A DNA stretch of 64,000 nt, taken from an uncultured Dialister sp. GTDB taxonomy: Bacteria > Bacillota > Negativicutes > Veillonellales > Dialisteraceae. Within the stretch, counting starts at the first letter, position 1. Every line of letters starts with the position of its first letter. Of this stretch, positions 36,048 to 45,886 are shown in pieces. The stretch covers positions 199,719-263,718 of the forward strand of contig UQJW01000001.1 of NCBI GenBank assembly GCA_900541485.1, written 5' to 3'. The notes below the pieces were generated by a model, which was not told the DNA's origin, ran no database searches, and worked only from the letters and a program-made list of their open reading frames with translations. Position numbers and translations under genes: made by a program.

Positions 36048-37538
36048 GTGATTGTACAAAATAATATAGGAATTTTGCTTGCCTTTATCCTTTATCTGGC
36101 TGTAATGATGGCTATCGGAATTTATTATTCCAGAAAACAAAAGAAGTTGTCCCAGTATATTCTGGGAGACAGAAAACTGGGCCCCTGGGTTACATCCATG
36201 AGTGCAGAAGCTTCTGATATGAGCGGCTGGATGCTGATGGGATTACCCGGATATGCTTATCTTCATGGTTTATCTGCTTTTTGGACCGGATTCGGTCTGA
36301 TTGCTGGGACTTGGGCGAACTGGGTACTGACTGCCAAACGTTTACGCCATTACACCGAAATTGCTGACAACAGCTTAACAATTCCTGATTATTTATCAAA
36401 TCGTTTTGAAGATAAAAAAAGTGGATTGCGCCTCATTTGTGCGCTATTTATTATTCTTTTTTTTGTAATTTATACATCCTCAGGATTTGTGTCTGCCGGG
36501 AAGTTATTTAATACGATTTTCGGACTTCCTTATTTTACTGCACTTTTAGTCGGCGCTGGAGTCGTCATTTTTTACACTTTTTTAGGCGGGTTTTCCGCAG
36601 TAAGTATGACTGATTTTGTTCAGGGCATCATGATGTTTTTTACGGTACTCTATATCCCCATCGCGGCTACCATTGTCATGGGAGGAACTGCACCCACTGC
36701 AGCTGCACTTGCCGGTGAAGGGCGAGATTTCTTTTCATTTTTTCCCGGCTCAATGAACTTTTTAACTTTAATTATCATGATGATTTCTTCTTTGGGCTGG
36801 GGACTTGGCTACTTTGGACAACCTCATATTCTCGTCCGCTTTATGGCAATAAATAACCCTTCAGAATTAAAAAAATCAACGAAAATTGCTATGTCCTGGG
36901 TTATTTTATCTCTTACATTTGCCGTTGCTATAGGTGTTGTCGGAAAAGCATATTTAATAACGCCTTTAGAAAATGCTGATGCAGAACGTGTTTTCATTGT
37001 CATGGCCGAAACTCTGTCTGTTCCTTTTGTTACAGGTCTTATCTGGTCTGCCATTTTAGCAGCTATCATGAGTACGGCTTCTGCACAACTATTAGTGACT
37101 GCGTCTGCCGTTTCAAAGGATTTATACCAGCCATTTCTAAGACAACATGCAAGTGAAAAAGAACTTATCTTTGTCAGCCGAATTACCGTTCTTCTTATTG
37201 CAGCTTGTTCGATTTACTTAGCCTCTGACCCTAACAGTTATATTTTTGCCATTGTATCTTATGCGTGGGCAGGCTTTGGTGCATGTTTCGGTCCTGCAGT
37301 CTTACTTTCCCTTTATTGGAAACGCATGACTCTTAAAGGTGCCTATGCAGGTATTATTGTCGGTGGTATCACTGTATTGATATGGAAACATTTTGCATGG
37401 CTGGATTTATATGAATTAGTTCCCGGATTTTTATTGTCCGTTACGGCTATTATTTTTGTAAGCTTGATTGATAAAAAACCTTCGTTATCAATACAAAATA
37501 ACTTTGAGAAAATGGTCGAATTATCTAAAAATGACTGA
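36048..37538 (+). CDS. putP: Sodium/proline symporter PutP
   Basis: About 496 residues, the normal PutP length, if the GTG at 36048 with GGGAGG is used; the longest frame begins at an ATG at 36012. About 13 membrane helices, with the SLC5 signatures SAEASDMSGWMLMGLPGYAY (near residue 55) and GGFSAVSMTDFVQGIMMF (about 185-200). The cell couples proline uptake to sodium. It ends before a terminator shared with the converging rnpB gene. Confidence 0.93.
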   Translation: MIVQNNIGILLAFILYLAVMMAIGIYYSRKQKKLSQYILGDRKLGPWVTSMSAEASDMSGWMLMGLPGYAYLHGLSAFWTGFGLIAGTWANWVLTAKRLRHYTEIADNSLTIPDYLSNRFEDKKSGLRLICALFIILFFVIYTSSGFVSAGKLFNTIFGLPYFTALLVGAGVVIFYTFLGGFSAVSMTDFVQGIMMFFTVLYIPIAATIVMGGTAPTAAALAGEGRDFFSFFPGSMNFLTLIIMMISSLGWGLGYFGQPHILVRFMAINNPSELKKSTKIAMSWVILSLTFAVAIGVVGKAYLITPLENADAERVFIVMAETLSVPFVTGLIWSAILAAIMSTASAQLLVTASAVSKDLYQPFLRQHASEKELIFVSRITVLLIAACSIYLASDPNSYIFAIVSYAWAGFGACFGPAVLLSLYWKRMTLKGAYAGIIVGGITVLIWKHFAWLDLYELVPGFLLSVTAIIFVSLIDKKPSLSIQNNFEKMVELSKND

Positions 37539-37563
37539 ACCCGAGCAAATTTATTACACAAAC

Positions 37564-37592
37564 AAAAAGAGCCTCATTATGAGACTCTTTTT
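37564..37592. terminator. Shared terminator of putP and rnpB
   Basis: Arms AAAAAGAGCCTCA / TGAGACTCTTTTT with one mismatch and a 4-nt loop; A-run and T-run on either side let it act on both converging transcripts. Confidence 0.85.
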
Positions 37593-37600
37593 TTATTCAT

Positions 37601-37947
37601 CGAGCAATCAATAAGCCGAGTTCTGTACCGTTAACACGGTGATGATTATCTATCTAGCCGACAAATTGCTTTGCCGGTCAAGCGACACTACCCGGAAGGT
37701 CAGCGGGCAACCTCAACCCTTCCCTATTCGGTCTTGCTCCGGATGGGGTTTACCAAGCCAGTTGGTCTCCCAACTGCTGGTGTGCTCTTACCACACCTTT
37801 CCACCCTTACCGTTTTATACGGCGGTTTTCTTTTCTATGGCACTTTCCCTAGGATCACTCCCGCCGGACGTTATCCGGCATCCTGCCCTGCGAAGCTCGG
37901 ACTTTCCTCACGCCTTACGGCCCGCAATCATCTTTCCTGCTCGTGAG
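37601..37947 (-). ncRNA. rnpB: RNase P RNA (class A)
   Basis: About 345 nt on the minus strand. The 5' part holds the conserved GAGGAAAGTCCGAGCTTCGCAGGGCAGGATGCCGG-type region and the 3' part has ACAGAACTCGGCTTATTGATTG. P1 forms from CGAGCA near 37944 and TGCTCG near 37601. The catalytic RNA cleaves tRNA leaders. The 3' end is followed by the shared terminator. Translated frames on the opposite strand of this gene are spurious. Confidence 0.93.
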
Positions 37948-37982
37948 TAAAAGTATAGCATTATAATTTTTTTATTTCAACT

Positions 37983-39029
37983 TTAAATATATGAAAATAC
38001 ATCTTGAGAAAAATTATCTTCTTCCACTATTATTTTCCAACTTCTTTTTTCAAATTCTTTTCTAAGTCTTTTAGCAAGATAAGGAATTATGACCCGCTCT
38101 GTATAAAAATGTCCTCCATCTGCTATTAAAAAGCCGTTTGATGAGGCATCTTCAGCTTCATGATACTTCACATCTCCCGTTAAATATAAATCTGCTCCGG
38201 CAGATTCAGCCAAATCACTGAAGTCTATCCCCGATCCTCCCAGAATTGCTATTTTTTTTATTTTTTTATTAACATTTCCTGAATATTTTAAACATGAAAT
38301 CCCCAACTTACTTTTTATATAGAGCAGTGCTTCTTGCCCATCCATTTCTTTGGGTAAATCACCAATTCTTCCCATTTTACTTTGATGCCCCGGATTTTTT
38401 AAAATGTAAATATCATAAGAAATATTTTCTGATTCTTGCTGTAAAATTGATTTTGCTTCATCTAATTTACTTTCTGTCACCGTAAACTCTAATCTGGAAT
38501 TTTCTGTAAAATCATCCTCATCATCAAGTAAATAAAACTGACTCACTTGATTTCCTAACCTTTCTTTTAATTCTTTTTCCAAAACTTTCGTTGTCATTAT
38601 TTTTGCATAAGCACTGATCTTATGCATTTTTTCTGTATGTACAGGAACTAAACCTAAACAATTTTGCAAATGTAATTTTTCTGCCAAAGCATCATTAACC
38701 CCCAAATCCGCTGTATCTAAATTAGTATGTGCTGCAAAAGATACGATTTTATGCGTAAGCAGTTGTTCTATAATTCGGCCTTTAGTGGTAGATAAATCAA
38801 TATCCTGTATCGGCTTAAATAAAAATGGATGATGGGAAATTATCATATCAATTTTATGATTTACTGCATAAGAAACATTTCCCCTATTTACATCCAGTGA
38901 TATAAGGATTTTCTTTATTGGTTGTTCTGTATTTCCGATTTGCAGACCACTATGATCCCATTTTTCCGCTAAAAACGGCGGTGCCCATTTATTCATTATT
39001 TTGATAACGTCTGATGCAAATATTTCCAT
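37983..39029 (-). CDS. Nif3-like dinuclear metal centre protein
   Basis: 348 residues, so it carries the additional middle domain found in bacterial YqfO-type proteins. Metal ligands include IISHHPFLFKP (near residue 65), a HTNLDTADLGVND segment and ITGDVKYHEAEDA-like LTGDVKYHEAEDASSNG with GGHFYTE towards the end. Function is unsettled; B. subtilis YqfO belongs here. AGGAGATTTT precedes the ATG; it overlaps trmK by 34 bp. Confidence 0.88.
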   Translation of the reverse strand: MEIFASDVIKIMNKWAPPFLAEKWDHSGLQIGNTEQPIKKILISLDVNRGNVSYAVNHKIDMIISHHPFLFKPIQDIDLSTTKGRIIEQLLTHKIVSFAAHTNLDTADLGVNDALAEKLHLQNCLGLVPVHTEKMHKISAYAKIMTTKVLEKELKERLGNQVSQFYLLDDEDDFTENSRLEFTVTESKLDEAKSILQQESENISYDIYILKNPGHQSKMGRIGDLPKEMDGQEALLYIKSKLGISCLKYSGNVNKKIKKIAILGGSGIDFSDLAESAGADLYLTGDVKYHEAEDASSNGFLIADGGHFYTERVIIPYLAKRLRKEFEKRSWKIIVEEDNFSQDVFSYI

Positions 39030-39712
39030 AAAATCTCCTCCAAAAGTTCTTTTTCCTTAATTGCTTTGTCTCGTTTTATTTTGTTTACTTCATTAGCGGA
39101 CTCTTTTACAACACCTTGAATCACAAAATTTCTTTTCTTTATCAATTTTTCTAAAAGATTTTTAAACAAAGGATCCTTATATCTTCCCTTTGTTATCCCA
39201 ACCTCAGCTTCCAACAAGCTGAATTGCTCCATTTCCCCTTGTGTTACATACATGGCTTCATACAATTGATTTTTTTCTTCAACCAACACCTCTTTTTCAA
39301 TCCGATATTTATTTTTTTGCAACCAGATTCGGAGATCTGAAATATGATTTTGTGGCTGCAACACAATCCAATTAAGTGTTTTTGCAATCAGATGGTCCTT
39401 TTCCAAAACAGATTGCATCATATGTCCACCCATGCCGGCAAGAACAGCCCCGTCTACTTCATGTTTTTTCAGTACGGAAAGACCATTTCCAAGCCGTACC
39501 TCAACCCTATCAGCCATTTGTTTTTGTTCAATATGCTTTTTAGCCCTTTCTAAAGGACCTTTATTGATATCTGCCGCAATTGCTTTTGCAATCTTCCCCT
39601 TTTCAATTAAATAAATCGGGATGTAAGCATGATCCGTTCCGATATCTGCTATGCATGAGGAACAGGGAATCAGATTTGCTACTGCTGATAAACGTTTTGT
39701 TAATTTCATCAT
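38996..39712 (-). CDS. trmK: tRNA (adenine(22)-N1)-methyltransferase
   Basis: About 238 residues from the ATG at 39712 (AAAAGGATAT in front); the longest frame uses TTG at 39733. The SAM-binding region reads CIADIGTDHAYIPIYLI near residue 25, with NPQNHISDLRIW-like VLQPQNHISDLRIWL later. TrmK methylates A22 in the D-loop of tRNAs and is a Firmicutes enzyme. The gene is followed directly by the Nif3-like gene, the standard pairing. Confidence 0.9.
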   Translation of the reverse strand: MMKLTKRLSAVANLIPCSSCIADIGTDHAYIPIYLIEKGKIAKAIAADINKGPLERAKKHIEQKQMADRVEVRLGNGLSVLKKHEVDGAVLAGMGGHMMQSVLEKDHLIAKTLNWIVLQPQNHISDLRIWLQKNKYRIEKEVLVEEKNQLYEAMYVTQGEMEQFSLLEAEVGITKGRYKDPLFKNLLEKLIKKRNFVIQGVVKESANEVNKIKRDKAIKEKELLEEILWKYLHQTLSK

Positions 39713-39731
39713 ATATCCTTTTAGATAATAC

Positions 39732-39760
39732 AAAAAAGACTGAGTTGTATCAACTCAGTC
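39732..39760 (-). terminator. Terminator after tRNA(CAU)
   Basis: Arms GACTGAGTTG / CAACTCAGTC with a 3-nt loop and a T-run on the minus strand, ending the dnaG-rpoD-tRNA unit before trmK. Confidence 0.85.
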
Positions 39761-39771
39761 TGCATCTCCAT

Positions 39772-39848
39772 TGGTGGGCCCACCAGGACTCGAACCTGGG
39801 ACCAGGCGGTTATGAGCCGCCGGCTCTGACCAACTGAGCTATGGGCCC
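39772..39848 (-). tRNA. tRNA with anticodon CAU (Ile2 or elongator Met)
   Basis: 77 nt with acceptor arms GGGCCCA / TGGGCCC, encoded CCA and anticodon loop CTCATAA (CAU). The first pair is G-C and the anticodon stem lacks the GGG/CCC run of initiator tRNA, so it is not tRNA-fMet. The anticodon stem GGCGG CTCATAA CCGCC resembles Firmicutes tRNA-Ile2 (where lysidine makes it read AUA), but elongator Met cannot be excluded. Confidence 0.9.
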
Positions 39849-39903
39849 TCTTGCACCAACACATGACTATTTTATCAGCAAATCTTTATATCGTCAATAT
39901 TTT

Positions 39904-41040
39904 TTATATATTAATTAACGATTTTGCAGATTTTTTCAGTTTACTAAGTGCTTTCCCTTCTATCTGACGTATTCTCTCACGTGTCACATCGAAATATTTT
40001 CCTACTTCTTCCAGCGTCCTTGTACGACCATCCCGTAAACCAAATCGAAGCTCAAGCACCTGTCTTTCCCGATCTGTCAACTCTTCTAAAAGTTCTTCTA
40101 TCTGCTCTCGCAAAAGAATAGAACCTGCTGCATCATCTGGTGCTGTAGCACTACGATCCATAATAAAATCAACTAATGTCGAATCTTCTTTCGGGCCAAT
40201 CGGTGTTTCTAATGATATCGGCTCTTGTGCTATTTTTTTTACCTCTCTGATTTTAGCAACTGTAACATCCATTTCTTCGGATAACTCCTCGTTTGTTGCT
40301 TCTCGGCCTTTTTCCTGTAAAAGTTGACGTGAAATTCGATTTAATTTATTAATTGTCTCTACCATATGGACAGGAACACGTATAGTTCTTGCCTGATCTG
40401 CAATGGCTCTTGTAATTGCTTGCCGTATCCACCAAGTTGCATATGTGCTAAATTTATATCCTTTTGTATAATCAAATTTATCTACTGCCTTGAGAAGTCC
40501 TAAATTTCCCTCTTGTATTAAATCAAGAAAAGGAAGTCCTCTTCCCAAATATTTTTTTGCAATAGATACTACCAATCGCAAATTTGCATCCGATAATGCT
40601 TTTTTCGCTAAAATAGCTTCTTCCATCTCTTTGTCTGTCGGATTATCAAAAGTTCCTTTTTCTACCGACTTTGCCAAAGTCACTTCTTCTTCGGCCGTAA
40701 GCAGTTTAACTGCTCCGATTTCTTTTAGGTACAACTTTACCGGATCATCTATATTTATATTATCCGTTGCATTTATATTCCCCTGCCCGATTTCCTTTTT
40801 TTCATCTTCCTTTATTTCATCTTCTAGCAACTCCAGTTCTTCATCAGAGACATCCTCATCAAATCCGACTTCAATATTATTCTCATGAAGAATTTCATAT
40901 ATCTCTGCAAGCTCCTTTTTGCTTAAATCTTTTTCATTGATGAAATCTACTATATCTTTATTAGAAACCGAATTTTCGTCTGTAATCTTTTCTTTTAGCT
41001 CTTCTACCCATGCATTTATTTTTTTACGTTTTTGTACCAT
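39904..41040 (-). CDS. rpoD: RNA polymerase primary sigma factor RpoD
   Basis: 378 residues, the compact Firmicutes sigma-A size. Acidic N-terminal region 1.1 (about 20-95), region 1.2/2 with [12 protein letters not shown] and [39 protein letters not shown] ending in [20 protein letters not shown] (the -10 recognition helix), region 3, and region 4 with [11 protein letters not shown] and [24 protein letters not shown] (-35 recognition). It follows dnaG by about 32 bp, the usual macromolecular-synthesis order, and is followed by a tRNA gene. Confidence 0.97.
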   Translation of the reverse strand: MVQKRKKINAWVEELKEKITDENSVSNKDIVDFINEKDLSKKELAEIYEILHENNIEVGFDEDVSDEELELLEDEIKEDEKKEIGQGNINATDNINIDDPVKLYLKEIGAVKLLTAEEEVTLAKSVEKGTFDNPTDKEMEEAILAKKALSDANLRLVVSIAKKYLGRGLPFLDLIQEGNLGLLKAVDKFDYTKGYKFSTYATWWIRQAITRAIADQARTIRVPVHMVETINKLNRISRQLLQEKGREATNEELSEEMDVTVAKIREVKKIAQEPISLETPIGPKEDSTLVDFIMDRSATAPDDAAGSILLREQIEELLEELTDRERQVLELRFGLRDGRTRTLEEVGKYFDVTRERIRQIEGKALSKLKKSAKSLINI

Positions 41041-41072
41041 ACTTACACCCCCTTATAAATCTCGGAACGATT

Positions 41073-42866
41073 TCAAACCTCAAGTAATCTGATTTCTCTA
41101 CTGAGTTCGATACATCTCAATTGTTCTTTTTTTGCTTCCTCCTGATTTATATCCATTAACTCCGCTGCTCTCTTTGTATGAATTTTATATTCATTCTGCA
41201 AATAAATTTTTTTCAACGGGCGGATAAACTCTTCAAGCGGCACACCCTTATCCTCTCTCTCGATTACTAACAGCTTTGCCATTTTCTCTATATCTTCTCT
41301 GTCTAAATAAGCTTCTGCATTCTCCGTAGAGATTCCTATATTCTCTATCTTTTGTAAAACTTTATAGAGTCGTTCATGAAATGGTTCTATAAACGAATAT
41401 GTCTCCAATTGGTTAAATTCTTTTGGCAATGTACGGGTTGATAAACAATACCTCAGAAGTCCTTCTTCCAATTTCATCTGTTTTTCATCATTAGTATTGG
41501 TTAGTTTCGTTTTATCTTCTCTCCGAATATGCTGAGAAATGTAGATTTGACCGTTGTTTTTCTTTGTATACCGGAAGGCCTCACTTCGAATCATACCTTC
41601 ATCCATATGTAATGAACGTGCCATTTTTCTTATAAAAGAATTAAATAGATATGTATTATCTTGCGCTAAAAGTACTGTGAACATCTCATTCAGTATTTTT
41701 TGTTGTCCCTCTAAGCTCACGCCATCATACTGCTTACATAAAGACTCAAACAAATAATCTAATGCAGGTTTAGCTTGTTTCACGACTTCTAAATAAGCAT
41801 CTCCGCCATGAAGGTTAACAAATTCATCCGGATCTTTTCCTTCCCCGATTAATGCAACCCTGAGCTTCAATCCGACCGATCCGGCGATTTCTAATGCACG
41901 TTTTGTTGCATTTTGTCCGGCAGAATCCATATCATAGCTAAAAACGACTTCATCTGCATACTTTTTCAAAAGCCGTGCTTGCTCAACTGTAAATGCAGTC
42001 CCTAAAGATGCAACGGCATTTTTTATCCCGTTAGCATGCAAAGAAATCGCATCCATGTAGCCTTCCACCATGATAGCTTGTCTTCTTTTTTTTATTTCAG
42101 GTAATGCCTGATAGATAGGAAACAGCAATTTACGTTTATTGAATATTGACGTTTCAGGGGAATTTAAGTATTTTGCATGGCTTTCTTCCGCATTTAAAAT
42201 TCTCCCCCCAAAAGCAACAACTTTCCCTCTCAAATCCATAATGGGAAACATACAACGATTCCGAAACGTATCATAGCAGCGTCCGTTTTTTTTACCGATT
42301 AATCCGGCTTTTACTAGTATTTCTTCTGTAATATGCTTCTTTTGTGTGAAATCTTTATAAAGGCGATTCCAATCTGCAGGCGCGAAACCCAGCTTAAACT
42401 GCTTAATAATTTCCTGGGTTAAGTGTCTTTTTCCGAAATAAGCCAAGCCGGGTTTCCCCATATTGGTCTTTAATAAACAATTATGGAAATACTCTCCTGC
42501 TAAAATTGTTACCTCATATAATTTTTGTTTCAAAGCCACTTCCTGCTTTTCTTTCAGTGACATTTCTTCTTGCGGCATTTCTATATGTGCCATTTCTGCC
42601 AAATGGGCTACCGCATCAAAGAAAGACAGATTATCCATCTTTTCTACAAATGTAATGACATCCCCCGAGGCATGACATCCAAAGCAGTAATAAAATCCCT
42701 CATCCGGTGATATAGCAAAGGAAGGTGTTTTTTCATGATGGAAAGGACAACATGCCCAATATTTATTTCCTTTTTTCTTCACGGAAATTCCGTAGGCTTG
42801 AATCACATCAATAATCTGATTGCTATCTTTGACATGCTGCAGAAACTCTTTATCAAATGTACGCAT
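41073..42866 (-). CDS. dnaG: DNA primase DnaG
   Basis: 597 residues. N-terminal CHC2 zinc finger with Cys40, His43, Cys61 and Cys64 (ACCPFHH...YYCFGC). Toprim core includes MVEGYMDAISLHANG and FSYDMDSAGQNA. The C-terminal 150 residues are the helicase-binding domain. It makes RNA primers at the fork. It starts the dnaG-rpoD unit, downstream of a terminator. Confidence 0.96.
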   Translation of the reverse strand: MRTFDKEFLQHVKDSNQIIDVIQAYGISVKKKGNKYWACCPFHHEKTPSFAISPDEGFYYCFGCHASGDVITFVEKMDNLSFFDAVAHLAEMAHIEMPQEEMSLKEKQEVALKQKLYEVTILAGEYFHNCLLKTNMGKPGLAYFGKRHLTQEIIKQFKLGFAPADWNRLYKDFTQKKHITEEILVKAGLIGKKNGRCYDTFRNRCMFPIMDLRGKVVAFGGRILNAEESHAKYLNSPETSIFNKRKLLFPIYQALPEIKKRRQAIMVEGYMDAISLHANGIKNAVASLGTAFTVEQARLLKKYADEVVFSYDMDSAGQNATKRALEIAGSVGLKLRVALIGEGKDPDEFVNLHGGDAYLEVVKQAKPALDYLFESLCKQYDGVSLEGQQKILNEMFTVLLAQDNTYLFNSFIRKMARSLHMDEGMIRSEAFRYTKKNNGQIYISQHIRREDKTKLTNTNDEKQMKLEEGLLRYCLSTRTLPKEFNQLETYSFIEPFHERLYKVLQKIENIGISTENAEAYLDREDIEKMAKLLVIEREDKGVPLEEFIRPLKKIYLQNEYKIHTKRAAELMDINQEEAKKEQLRCIELSREIRLLEV

Positions 42867-42905
42867 TATTCTCCTTTCATAATCAATTTTAGTAATTATA
42901 GAAAA

Positions 42906-42933
42906 AAACTGACAACTTTTCTCTTGTCAGTTT
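42906..42933 (-). terminator. Terminator after the ATP-grasp gene
   Basis: Arms AAACTGACAA / TTGTCAGTTT with an 8-nt loop and a T-run on the minus strand, between the ATP-grasp gene and dnaG. Confidence 0.88.
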
Positions 42934-42959
42934 ATATTTCTCCTTTCAGTTCATCTAAA

Positions 42960-43709
42960 TTATTTAACTTTATTTATCGAATCCTTCGCACATTTTACAT
43001 CTTTTGTTAATTCATTCCACCTGGCAATCAATATCTTAGTATATAAAACCGAATCTAATCCAAAACTACTTAACGCATAAGCATCACTCATTTCCACCAG
43101 AAGTGTTTTGCCTTCGTCAGTAACGCCAAAATCCAATGCATAAGCTCTGGGGGAAGATTTATATGCTTGTACTGCTTTTTTTAAGACTTCTGCATCAGGG
43201 AATAAATCCCATTGTCCGTGATATGGACTTAAACCGACTATTTCACCGTCTAATATCCAAATTCGCCATTCTGATAAAAATCTTACTTTTTCACTGCACC
43301 AGACATCAATATCTTCAAGACCGCCCCCAAGCTTAATTAAATCTTCTGATTTATCAAGCAATGTTCCCCTAAATCTTTTGACATCTATTACAGGCTTTAC
43401 AAAAACATGCCAGCACTCAGGATGACTGGTAATTGTAAATAAAGTCGATTGCCATATTTTTCGTCCTGTGAACGGCAATAGTTCCTCCGGATAATCTATA
43501 GGAACTAAATTCACACCGAGCCTTTCCAATGCCTCTTTGACGTCAGAAAAAGTACCAACAACAAGATCCGTCGGTACATTATCATTTACAGAATATATTG
43601 CTTTATATCTCACTACAGGAATCTCTAACTTAGCACATCCCTGCGCAACTGAATAGCAATTCTGGTTAAAAAAATCTCCAGAATGTTGGGTTCTGATAAA
43701 TGCTTTCAT
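42960..43709 (-). CDS. ATP-grasp domain protein (DUF4343-like)
   Basis: 249 residues. Contains an ATP-grasp-like layout: VFVKPVIDVKRFRGTLL (lysine near 125), EWRIWILDGEIVGLSPYHG, and the metal-binding end region YALDFGVTDEGKTLLVEMSDAYALSSFGL. Such proteins ligate a carboxylate to an amine or thiol using ATP; the substrate is unknown. No lanthipeptide- or peptide-type gene lies beside it. It is between uppP and dnaG with its own terminator. The MKAFIRTQHSGDFF start follows a weak AGAAAAG. Confidence 0.75.
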   Translation of the reverse strand: MKAFIRTQHSGDFFNQNCYSVAQGCAKLEIPVVRYKAIYSVNDNVPTDLVVGTFSDVKEALERLGVNLVPIDYPEELLPFTGRKIWQSTLFTITSHPECWHVFVKPVIDVKRFRGTLLDKSEDLIKLGGGLEDIDVWCSEKVRFLSEWRIWILDGEIVGLSPYHGQWDLFPDAEVLKKAVQAYKSSPRAYALDFGVTDEGKTLLVEMSDAYALSSFGLDSVLYTKILIARWNELTKDVKCAKDSINKVK

Positions 43710-43782
43710 AAACTTTTCTCCGAAATAGAAGTCCTACTGTTACAAAATTAATCATAACATTTTTAATGCAACCGGGCAAGAT

Positions 43783-44574
43783 TTACCAAAAATAGACTAG
43801 TGCAACTAACGCTATCACAAAGCGATATAGTGCAAATCCCGTCAAAGTTGATTTATTTAAAAAACGCAAAAACCAAAGAATGGATGCATAAGCTACTATA
43901 AATGATGTTAGAAATCCTATAGCCAGTAAAATAAAATCATTTCCTGATAATTGTCCGGCCACCTTATATAAGTCATAAAGACAAGCCATAAACATCAGTG
44001 GTACCGCCATAATAAAAGAAAAGTCAGCGGCCGCTTTTCTTGATATACCAAGCAACAAACAACCGGCAATGGTACTTCCGCTGCGAGAAAATCCCGGCCA
44101 AAGAGAAAGGCATTGAAATAATCCGATTTTAAACGCATCAAGAGATGTAATTTGATCTACATCTGTAATTGTGAATTTTTTACGCATTTTTTCGGCCAGT
44201 ATCATAAAAAGTCCACCGATGATTAACCCGACAATAACTGTCATGGGGCTAAACAACTTATTTTTTATTATGCCATGACAAAGAAATCCTATCACACAGG
44301 CAGGAAACATCGCTATCCCCAAATTCATCAAGGAAGCTCCTCTTTTTTTGAACCAGTGATGTGTATTCATCATGTAAATAAATTTATGTCGATACACTAC
44401 AATTACTGATAAGATTGCCCCCAGCTGGATAAATACATCAAATACATCTGCTAATACCCCGGTAAAATTAAGCATGTTCCCTACGATTATCATGTGACCC
44501 GTACTTGATACGGGAATATATTCTGTCAACCCTTCTACTACACCGATAATAAAAGCACAAAAATACTCATACAT
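43783..44574 (-). CDS. uppP: Undecaprenyl-diphosphatase (BacA/UppP)
   Basis: 263 residues from the ATG at 44574, which is spaced 8 nt from GAGGTG; TTG at 44577 is upstream. Family motifs EGLTEYIPVSSTGHM (about 15-29) and PGFSRSGSTIAG (about 165-176) are present, and about eight membrane segments. It removes phosphate from undecaprenyl pyrophosphate to recycle the cell-wall lipid carrier. Confidence 0.95.
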   Translation of the reverse strand: MYEYFCAFIIGVVEGLTEYIPVSSTGHMIIVGNMLNFTGVLADVFDVFIQLGAILSVIVVYRHKFIYMMNTHHWFKKRGASLMNLGIAMFPACVIGFLCHGIIKNKLFSPMTVIVGLIIGGLFMILAEKMRKKFTITDVDQITSLDAFKIGLFQCLSLWPGFSRSGSTIAGCLLLGISRKAAADFSFIMAVPLMFMACLYDLYKVAGQLSGNDFILLAIGFLTSFIVAYASILWFLRFLNKSTLTGFALYRFVIALVALVYFW

Positions 44575-44622
44575 CAAAATTCACCTCAAAAACTTATAGT
44601 TATATAAATTATCGCTTTATAT

Positions 44623-45744
44623 CTATTTCTTATTTTTCAATTGCGGGTTTGGAGCTAAAATAATACTATCTACTTTTTGTTTATTAATAAAAATGATTAA
44701 AACATTACGTTTATCCTTTGAGAAATAAATATAAGAAGTCCTCGGATGACCTGATGACACATCCAGTTCCATCTTATCCGGTGCGCCATACAACAACTCT
44801 GCCGTAGTAATATCATCTCCCACAGCAAGTCCGCGCCCGGTGATAACTTTTTTATCTGTCAAAAATATTGATTGAATAATTTTCTCTTTTTTAGTTGTTC
44901 TTACCGCATACCCCGGAAAATATAATATTTCTTCTTCAGGATTTGTCATTTTCTTTTCCCACATATCGCGTAACTCCGGTTTTAAAGATTCAAATAATTT
45001 AAATCCTGCCAGACTAAAATCTTTTTCAGAAAAAAGATTTTTATTATTTGTAGATTTGTGCGAAAAATTTTGTACTAAATCATCTTTACAAGTAATTTCA
45101 AAAGAATGGACTTTATCATTCTTTATAATAAATAAAAGAGCTTTTTTTCCTTTCTGATAGAAAAGATAAAATTGCTGTGCTTTCCGGTTCCATAAAATTT
45201 TATCAGGTTTTCCATAAGCACGAATAACATCTTCTCTTCTACTTTCCACAGAAATACCTCTCTTTGTTACTGCCGATTTGCCGTTTACATAAAAAGAGAC
45301 AATCCCTTCTGTATCCATATTGTTTTTTAAAGATAAATCATCCCTGTTGGAATACACATAAGGCATCTTATTATTGATTGTAACAACCAATCCTTCCCAT
45401 TGATATTCACTTCTCAGGAAACTGAGATTTGTTTTTTTAGCTTTCCCTTTTAGCTGCACTATCTTATTAATTGAATCTCCCAGACTGATTTTGCTCAAGA
45501 AAAAATCTTCTTCTTGCAACGGATTAGTGTTAATCGGAATAAGCTTTTCCACAGCAACATTTTTATTCTGCTCTTCCTTATTATTTATTGCAGCAGTATC
45601 ACTTTTTTCTTTTTTTAAATCTGCTGTTTGTATTACTCCCACCTGTCTTTTGCCATTCTCCCCGTCAGTTGTTCTGTTTTCTCCAAAAGAAGGTCCTGCT
45701 ACCAGTGCCAATATCATTGCACTTACTAACATTTTGTATTTCAT
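44623..45744 (-). CDS. Secreted protein with three SmpA/OmlA-like repeats
   Basis: About 373 residues from the ATG at 45744 with AAGGGAG in front. The first 22 residues are a signal peptide ending near SFGEN. After a low-complexity charged stretch, three similar modules occur near residues 86-101 (KISLGDSINKIVQLKG), 163-180 (GISVESRREDVIRAYG) and 304-323 (GLAVGDDITTAELLYG). The G-x-S/V-x-G-D...V...YG-P/K pattern is that of SmpA/OmlA (BamE-like) and related beta-lactamase-inhibitor-like folds. Such proteins often act in the periplasm; a precise role is unknown. Family call by pattern only. Confidence 0.6.
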   Translation of the reverse strand: MKYKMLVSAMILALVAGPSFGENRTTDGENGKRQVGVIQTADLKKEKSDTAAINNKEEQNKNVAVEKLIPINTNPLQEEDFFLSKISLGDSINKIVQLKGKAKKTNLSFLRSEYQWEGLVVTINNKMPYVYSNRDDLSLKNNMDTEGIVSFYVNGKSAVTKRGISVESRREDVIRAYGKPDKILWNRKAQQFYLFYQKGKKALLFIIKNDKVHSFEITCKDDLVQNFSHKSTNNKNLFSEKDFSLAGFKLFESLKPELRDMWEKKMTNPEEEILYFPGYAVRTTKKEKIIQSIFLTDKKVITGRGLAVGDDITTAELLYGAPDKMELDVSSGHPRTSYIYFSKDKRNVLIIFINKQKVDSIILAPNPQLKNKK

Positions 45745-45834
45745 TATATTCTCCCTTATAAACAAAATCGCTTGCCATTTATTATGTAGTTTGTTTATAT
45801 CAACTGTCAAGGATAGATCATTTTTACTCTATAT

Positions 45835-45876
45835 AAAAAAGTGCCGCATCATAATGAATCCATGCAGCACTTTTTT
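45835..45876 (-). terminator. Terminator after the aminotransferase gene
   Basis: Arms AAAAAAGTGCCGCAT / ATGCAGCACTTTTTT with one mismatch and a 12-nt loop, ending the flavodoxin-aminotransferase stretch. Confidence 0.85.
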
Positions 45877-45886
45877 ATCTTTTGTA

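Noticed and set aside
37639..37950. Two overlapping plus-strand frames of about 90-100 residues
   Set aside because: They lie across the RNase P RNA gene; conserved rnpB elements on the opposite strand explain the sequence.
40490..40888. Plus-strand serine-rich frame of 132 residues
   Set aside because: Antisense to rpoD; serine runs mirror the Glu/Asp-rich region of sigma.
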